A DNA stretch of 16,170 bases from the NCBI GenBank assembly GCA_018263655.1, contig JAANWY010000273.1, forward strand, positions 1 through 16,170, read 5' to 3'. The stretch comes from Anaerolineales bacterium. Its GTDB lineage: Bacteria; Chloroflexota; Anaerolineae; Epilineales; JAANWY01. How positions within the stretch are numbered: position 1 is the stretch's first letter; each line of letters opens with the position of its first letter. The notes beneath the pieces were generated by a model. It saw only the letters and a list, made by a program, of their open reading frames with translations, ran no database searches and was not told the DNA's origin. The position numbers and the translations under genes were made by a program. This document shows positions 12,521-16,170 of the stretch, piece by piece.

Positions 12521-13592
12521 GAACGATGACCTTCCCTGTCTCTCCCCTATCACCTTCGACGTCGAAGTGGGTGCTCGTGAACTGCTCGATGACCCAGATA
12601 TTGGTCAGAAGGTGGTTGGTGATTTCGCTGGTGGTGAAAGTGGAATCTGATTTGGCAACGGCCGTGGGCAGGATAAATTGATCGGCCAGGTGCGGGTCCG
12701 TGGCAGCGCCGGTCGTATGATGCGCCAGGAACGCCTCCACGGCCTCCTCCGCTACCTTTTCGGCCCGTTTGCCGCGCCGGCCGTAGCCGGTAAATGCAGC
12801 GCTTGCGTGCTCGTACTCGGCACGCAGGTACACGGCAGTACCTGGGCCTGACGCTTCGGGCTTCACCTGCCGGATCATGGGGTCGAATCCTTCCCGTTGC
12901 AGCAGCGATTCAGCTCGCCTAGCCTGGCGCTCCAAGATGTGGTCCGGCAGGTTCGATACCGCCGAGAACCCCGTCAACTGGACCAACGCACCTCGCTCGA
13001 TCAGATCGATGCCGGCCAGCCATCCCCCTTCGCGCAGGCCACGAACTTCACCCCAAATCAGGCCGCCGCCGTGTGGATACCACCCCCATCGCTCTAGATT
13101 GATCGTGGCCTCAATCCCCAATCGTGTCACCGCCGGCAGAAACACATCCGCCAGGTAGTGATAGGGCGGGCTCCAGGCCACGTGTGTCCCTCCTTCGATG
13201 GCGATCCGCGAGCCGCCGGCCGTGAAGGTCAGAGGGAGAATTGCGGTTTGGAACACGAGGCTCGTCGAGCCGGCGCTGCCACCTTTGCGTGCTTGAGCGA
13301 CGTCGTGAGCGTAGTCGCCGCTCGTTGGTGGCTGCGTCGGTTGGAAGCTGAGGACGGTCGAGCCAAGCGTTGCGCCAGTGACTTCGGCGTTGCACACCTC
13401 GGCCGCTGCTTGCACCGACGTCAGATGTTGCGCCTGTAGTCCGGGGTTGCGTCGTTGGGCCCGAATGTTCTCGATGCGGATCGGCTGACCCAGGAGAGCT
13501 GCGAGGGTGACGGTGGAGCGCAGAATCTGCCCCCCGCCTTCTCCGTGTGAGCCGTCCAGAACAAGGTGTTCGCTGTTCGCTATCTCAGACAT
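12513..13592 (-). CDS. rtcA: RNA 3'-terminal phosphate cyclase
   Basis: A 359-residue RtcA. It uses ATP to convert an RNA 3'-phosphate to a 2',3'-cyclic phosphate through an enzyme-AMP intermediate. The family start LDGSHGEGGGQILR (12-25), RAQRRNPGLQAQHL (44-57), GGTHVAWSPPYHYL (134-147), RGW/WYPHGGG block (168-177) and the catalytic histidine motif HLADQ (His301-Gln305) are present. The length is normal. The ATG at 13592 is chosen because MSEIANSEHLVLDGSHGEGG places the conserved motif at the usual distance. The open frame extends upstream over a promoter and a repeat and is not likely coding. No Shine-Dalgarno is seen, and the promoter -10 box lies only 10 nt upstream, so the mRNA may be leaderless. 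Confidence 0.93.
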   Translation of the reverse strand: MSEIANSEHLVLDGSHGEGGGQILRSTVTLAALLGQPIRIENIRAQRRNPGLQAQHLTSVQAAAEVCNAEVTGATLGSTVLSFQPTQPPTSGDYAHDVAQARKGGSAGSTSLVFQTAILPLTFTAGGSRIAIEGGTHVAWSPPYHYLADVFLPAVTRLGIEATINLERWGWYPHGGGLIWGEVRGLREGGWLAGIDLIERGALVQLTGFSAVSNLPDHILERQARRAESLLQREGFDPMIRQVKPEASGPGTAVYLRAEYEHASAAFTGYGRRGKRAEKVAEEAVEAFLAHHTTGAATDPHLADQFILPTAVAKSDSTFTTSEITNHLLTNIWVIEQFTSTHFDVEGDRGETGKVIVHV

Positions 13593-13602
13593 GGCGAATG
13601 GT

Positions 13603-13632
13603 ATTATATCATTGAGATTGAGCCGGCGCCAA
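13603..13632 (-). promoter_or_regulatory. Probable promoter of rtcA-rnz, nearly leaderless
   Basis: On the minus strand TTGGCG (13632-13627, 4 of 6) is 18 bp from a perfect TATAAT (13608-13603). Initiation would fall at about 13596, a few nt before the rtcA ATG (13592-13590). This separates rtcA-rnz transcription from the upstream sigma/FecR/CorA-like genes, at least in part. Confidence 0.6.
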
Positions 13633-13685
13633 GTAATGCGCCGCCTGAGGTTTGCGCACTGCTGCGCGAAGCTCGGTGCACCTCG

Positions 13686-13720
13686 AACAAGTTCGAGCGT
13701 CCCGGACGCCCCAACTTGTT
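13686..13720 (+). repeat. Partial copy C of the dispersed palindromic repeat
   Basis: AACAAGTT (13686-13693) and AACTTGTT (13713-13720) form an 8-bp stem around GCGTCCCGGACGC. It has the same architecture as the cores of copies A and B, with a one-base insertion in the central palindrome. It lies in the 187-bp gap between the CorA-like gene and rtcA. The flanking parts of copies A and B are not present. Confidence 0.55.
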
Positions 13721-13779
13721 GGGGGAGCCGTGTGCAGTGCACGGCCGTTGGGAACCGCTGCGCGAGCCCTGGCTGGTCA

Positions 13780-14745
13780 TCAGTGACGGTGATAGACGTA
13801 TGTGCCCAGGGCGAGGGCAACCACGAGCGTGCCGGCCGCGACCGCTATGCCCGCGTATGACTGGCTCACTGCAGAGTCTCTGCCGACTTGCACTTCGAGA
13901 AGAAGGGCCAGTACAGCTAGCGGCACGAGGATTGTGGCCAGTGCCGCGACCAGTCGGAGCAGACTCTTGGTTTCGCCGGCAACCACCGAGAGGTGGGTCT
14001 GCAGAGCGTCGTGGATCAACGCTTCCATCGTGTTCGTTGTTTCAACAAGGTGATCCACCCGGTCCGCCAGCTCTTGGAAGTGCAGGCGACCGTTAGCGTC
14101 AATGGGCTGAAGGCCCTCTGTAGCGAGTCGGTTTACGATGTCAAGCTGGGGGGCGAGGAAGCGCCAGCTTCTAAGGTTCTCATGGCGCAGCTCGTGCATG
14201 CGGCGTAAGGTCCGACTTGTGGGGGCGGTGAGTACTTCGACTTCGACGCCGACAATGGCGGCTGATAGGAAATTCATCTGTGACCGGTGGTCCGATGTGA
14301 CGGCTTGCAGGATCTTGTATGCCAGCATGTCTGCGCCGCGATTCATGGTTGATTCGGCCTGCATGGCCTGTTCGGTGATCCGGTCGATGGCCGGCAGGGG
14401 CACGGGATGGTGGGTCACCAGGAAATTTGGGCCTACGAATATATCCAGCTCGGCTGGGCTCACGTCTTCGGCTGGCGTGCTCTCATCAGTTGCGTACACG
14501 ACCAGGAACACATACTCGCCGTGGTCGTCTAGCTTGGGTTGGCGCATCCCTTCGATGCAATCATTGATCGTCAGGGGGTGAAATTTGAATACGCGAGTTA
14601 GAGTCTCTTCAACGTCCTCTGGATCGCTGTTTGTCATGTCTACCCAGAGGAGGCCGCCGGCGTCGGCCAGGGCGGCCTGCATTTGTTCTTGACTGAGGTC
14701 AGTGGCCGGAATTTCGGCCCCGTGGTGGTAGAGTGAACGTATCAT
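13780..14745 (-). CDS. Divergent CorA-like membrane protein (MIT family) lacking the GMN signature
   Basis: A 321-residue protein with CorA architecture. It has an N-terminal cytoplasmic domain (LLWVDMTNSDPEDVEETLTR, then FHPLTINDCIEG and PKLDDHGEYVFLVVY), a long helical region (about 125-260; HLVETTNTMEALIHDALQ) and two C-terminal membrane segments (about 264-286 and 298-317) ending in YVYHRH. CorA proteins are pentameric Mg2+/Co2+ channels, with relatives moving Zn2+. The essential Gly-Met-Asn loop after the first membrane helix is absent: LALLLEVQVGRDSA stands there. Ion transport is therefore uncertain; a sensor or altered-selectivity role is possible. The ATG at 14745 overlaps the stop of the FecR gene (ATGA, 4 nt), so the two are translated together. 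Confidence 0.8.
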   Translation of the reverse strand: MIRSLYHHGAEIPATDLSQEQMQAALADAGGLLWVDMTNSDPEDVEETLTRVFKFHPLTINDCIEGMRQPKLDDHGEYVFLVVYATDESTPAEDVSPAELDIFVGPNFLVTHHPVPLPAIDRITEQAMQAESTMNRGADMLAYKILQAVTSDHRSQMNFLSAAIVGVEVEVLTAPTSRTLRRMHELRHENLRSWRFLAPQLDIVNRLATEGLQPIDANGRLHFQELADRVDHLVETTNTMEALIHDALQTHLSVVAGETKSLLRLVAALATILVPLAVLALLLEVQVGRDSAVSQSYAGIAVAAGTLVVALALGTYVYHRH

Positions 14746-16142
14746 GTGTCAGTTTTGTTCTCCCAAGTCATGTATTGGTCACTTGTGCTGGGTGGCGCTA
14801 TTGTAGGCAGTGGCGGTTTTGTCGGTGGCGTGGGTGGGTTGGGTGTGGGTGTCAGCGTCGGCGGCACCGGCGTTGGCGTGGGCGGGGGTGGTGTTGGCGT
14901 TGGTGGCGCTGGCGTGTTGGTTGGTGGCACCGGTGTTGGCGTTGGCGGCACCGGCGTGTTGGTTGGTGGCACCGGTGTTGGCGGTACCGGCGTCGGCGGC
15001 ACCGGTGTGTCCGTGGGGGGCACTGTCGGTGAGGGCGTGAGTGTCAGCGTTGGTGTCGGCGTTCTGGTAGGTGTCGATGTCCAGGTCGCCGTCGGAGTGG
15101 CCGTCGGCGGGGGTGGCTGATGTGGTTGGCTCGCCTCCCGTGCTGTCGCCGTTGGCCGCGCAGTCGGGGTTTTTGTCAGCCGTGCTGGTACGGCGGCCGG
15201 CTTGGGTGTGGTTGCCGTCGCCGTCGGCTCGGGCGTCGATGTCGCCGGGAAGGGGGAGGGTTGCAGCGGCTCCTGTGGCGCCGTCGGCGATATCACCAGT
15301 CGTTCTCCGGCCGACATTGTCACCTCTTGATCACCGGCGGATACGACGAGGGCGCCGGCGTACACCTGAATGATTGTCGTTCCGTCTTCCTCTACTGTCA
15401 AGTCATATTCCGTTTCGCGCCCCTCGAGGCGGGTCACGGGTGTCGTTACGGTGAATCCGCCGGCTGGCCCGCCGGGTGAGATTCGGTAATGGCCATCTCC
15501 CAGGGTTTGACTCACCCGTACGACTTGGGGGCCGACGCTCGTAAGCGTATGCAATGCACCGATTTGGACTCGGCTGTTGTTCTCTAGCTCAAGTGTGCCG
15601 TCATCTGGAAATGTGAGTTTGGCGCCTCCACGCTCTCCAGTGCGCAGCGACATGCCGGTGCCGATTGCGGCTCCGTCCTTGGCCGGCGCCCACTCGCCAT
15701 CGGGTGCCGGCTGTATCTCGACTGTGAGGGCGTCGACTGTGAGGGTCGCTGTCTGGGCAGTCGGAATCTGGCGCCAGATGTAGGCGCCACTGAGCCCGAC
15801 AACGAGAACTGCCGCCAGCACAATGGTCCCGACGACGGTGCGCGAGTCCATGAGCAATGCGGCGACGCGGTCGCCGCGCGGAACTGTTTCGATCTCGTGA
15901 TGGACGAAGAGCCGCTTGGCGCGGTGCAGGACCCAAGAGGGAGGCTCAGGGAGGGGGTGGGTTCGCGTCGCACCTAGGATGGCGTTGAGGCGATTCAGCT
16001 CGTTTTCGCATTCGGGACAGCCCTCAGCCAGGTGTGCAGACACGTGCCGGCTCGCGGTAGAGTCGAGTGTCCCCAGGGCGAAGTCCACGAGCTGGTCGGT
16101 GGTGACCGGGTGGTAGGTCACCACACTTTTATGGTTACTCAA
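14742..16142 (-). CDS. Zinc-finger, single-pass membrane protein with FecR-like domain (probable anti-sigma type)
   Basis: A 466-residue protein. Residues 1-60 hold a putative zinc-binding anti-sigma-like motif (His33, His37, Cys42, Cys45 in RHVSAHLAEGCPECENEL). A membrane segment lies at about 103-123. A FecR-like beta domain (about 130-285; GTGMSLRTGERGGAKLTFPD, LELENNSRVQIGAL, VTTPVTRLEGRETEYDL, VSAGERLVI-like end) is followed by a very long Thr/Pro-rich tail (about 290-455). The order predicts a cytoplasmic zinc domain holding a sigma factor and an outward-facing sensor. The TTG at 16142 is chosen: it overlaps the upstream stop by 8 nt (TTGAGTAA) and has GGAG about 10 nt before it. GTG codons at 16124 and 16121 are alternatives without a clear ribosome-binding site. 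Confidence 0.82.
   Translation of the reverse strand: MSNHKSVVTYHPVTTDQLVDFALGTLDSTASRHVSAHLAEGCPECENELNRLNAILGATRTHPLPEPPSWVLHRAKRLFVHHEIETVPRGDRVAALLMDSRTVVGTIVLAAVLVVGLSGAYIWRQIPTAQTATLTVDALTVEIQPAPDGEWAPAKDGAAIGTGMSLRTGERGGAKLTFPDDGTLELENNSRVQIGALHTLTSVGPQVVRVSQTLGDGHYRISPGGPAGGFTVTTPVTRLEGRETEYDLTVEEDGTTIIQVYAGALVVSAGDQEVTMSAGERLVISPTAPQEPLQPSPFPATSTPEPTATATTPKPAAVPARLTKTPTARPTATAREASQPHQPPPPTATPTATWTSTPTRTPTPTLTLTPSPTVPPTDTPVPPTPVPPTPVPPTNTPVPPTPTPVPPTNTPAPPTPTPPPPTPTPVPPTLTPTPNPPTPPTKPPLPTIAPPSTSDQYMTWENKTDT
14800..15060 (-). repeat. Degenerate tandem repeats encoding the Pro-Thr tail
   Basis: The 3' part of the FecR gene is built from GGCACCGG/GTTGG-type units. A 42-bp spacing is visible between two GGCGTGTTGGTTGGTGG blocks (14911 and 14953), encoding PPTNTPVPPTPTP-like repeats. 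The plus strand is strongly G/T-rich here. Such tracts can change length by slippage in multiples of three without breaking the frame. Confidence 0.7.
14832..14849 (+). other. Canonical G-quadruplex motif
   Basis: Four GGG runs (14832-14834, 14836-14838, 14841-14843, 14847-14849) are separated by loops of 1, 2 and 3 nt on the plus strand, which is the template strand of the minus-strand FecR gene. It encodes part of the Pro-rich tail and lies about 90 bp upstream of the CorA-like start codon. Confidence 0.6.
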
Positions 16143-16170
16143 AATCCCAGGTCTCCAGGATTTCGAGCAG
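16135..16170 (-). CDS. C-terminal end of an upstream gene, probably an ECF sigma factor (partial)
   Basis: Eleven codons (LLEILETWDFE) and a TAA stop run in from the window edge on the minus strand. The stop overlaps the TTG start of the FecR gene by 8 nt. Too short to identify by itself. ECF sigma factors usually precede zinc-finger membrane genes of this kind, so the assignment is an inference from context. Confidence 0.4.
   Translation of the reverse strand: MLEILETWDFE

Noticed and set aside
2072..13820. Numerous other open frames opposite or inside ecfA, larC, fabI, rtcA and rnz
   Set aside because: High GC content keeps antisense frames open; none shows a known domain, a good start site or independent context.
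14733..15479. Long plus-strand frames rich in Gly/Val or Arg/Trp opposite the FecR gene
   Set aside because: They are antisense shadows of the low-complexity Pro-Thr coding tract, which keeps several frames open.

Overview
The window looks like a chromosomal segment of a GC-rich bacterium, most likely a member of the Chloroflexota (Anaerolineae/Caldilineae-like). The pointers are the LysM and FecR proteins with long Thr-Pro linkers, the frequent GCCGGC word, the fused ECF ATPases and the many short palindromic repeats. This taxonomic call is an inference from style; no rRNA or tRNA gene is visible.

Layout. Positions 1-488 are non-coding and repeat-rich. A minus-strand operon at 3916-489 encodes an energy-coupling-factor (ECF) vitamin/metal-type importer: a fused pair of ATPases, the transmembrane T protein and an S protein of unknown specificity. 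It diverges from the plus-strand larE-larB-larC genes (4455-7560), which make the nickel-pincer nucleotide cofactor. The two promoters face away from each other with a 153-bp imperfect palindrome exactly between them. A 274-bp insert of nested inverted repeats separates larB from larC. No larA (lactate racemase-type client enzyme) lies in the window.

Next on the plus strand come fabI (enoyl-ACP reductase) with a clear promoter, a small protein with a ribosomal L7/L12 C-terminal-type domain, a membrane GT2 glycosyltransferase (cellulose/mannan synthase type), and a small membrane-anchored LysM protein. A structured stretch and a strong intrinsic terminator at about 11485-11605 close the plus-strand block and separate it from convergent genes.

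The right part (16170-11600) is all on the minus strand: the last codons of a probable ECF sigma factor, a zinc-finger/FecR transmembrane protein (probable anti-sigma type), a divergent CorA-like channel protein translationally coupled to it, then, from its own promoter, RtcA (RNA 3'-phosphate cyclase) overlapping RNase Z. The last two form a small RNA 3'-end-processing unit.

No CRISPR, prophage, transposase or defence gene was found. The unexplained material is in the gaps: several palindromic repeat families (two inverted 69-bp copies, two direct 81-bp copies plus a partial third), the larB-larC element, the ecf/lar palindrome and the structured segment before the terminator.
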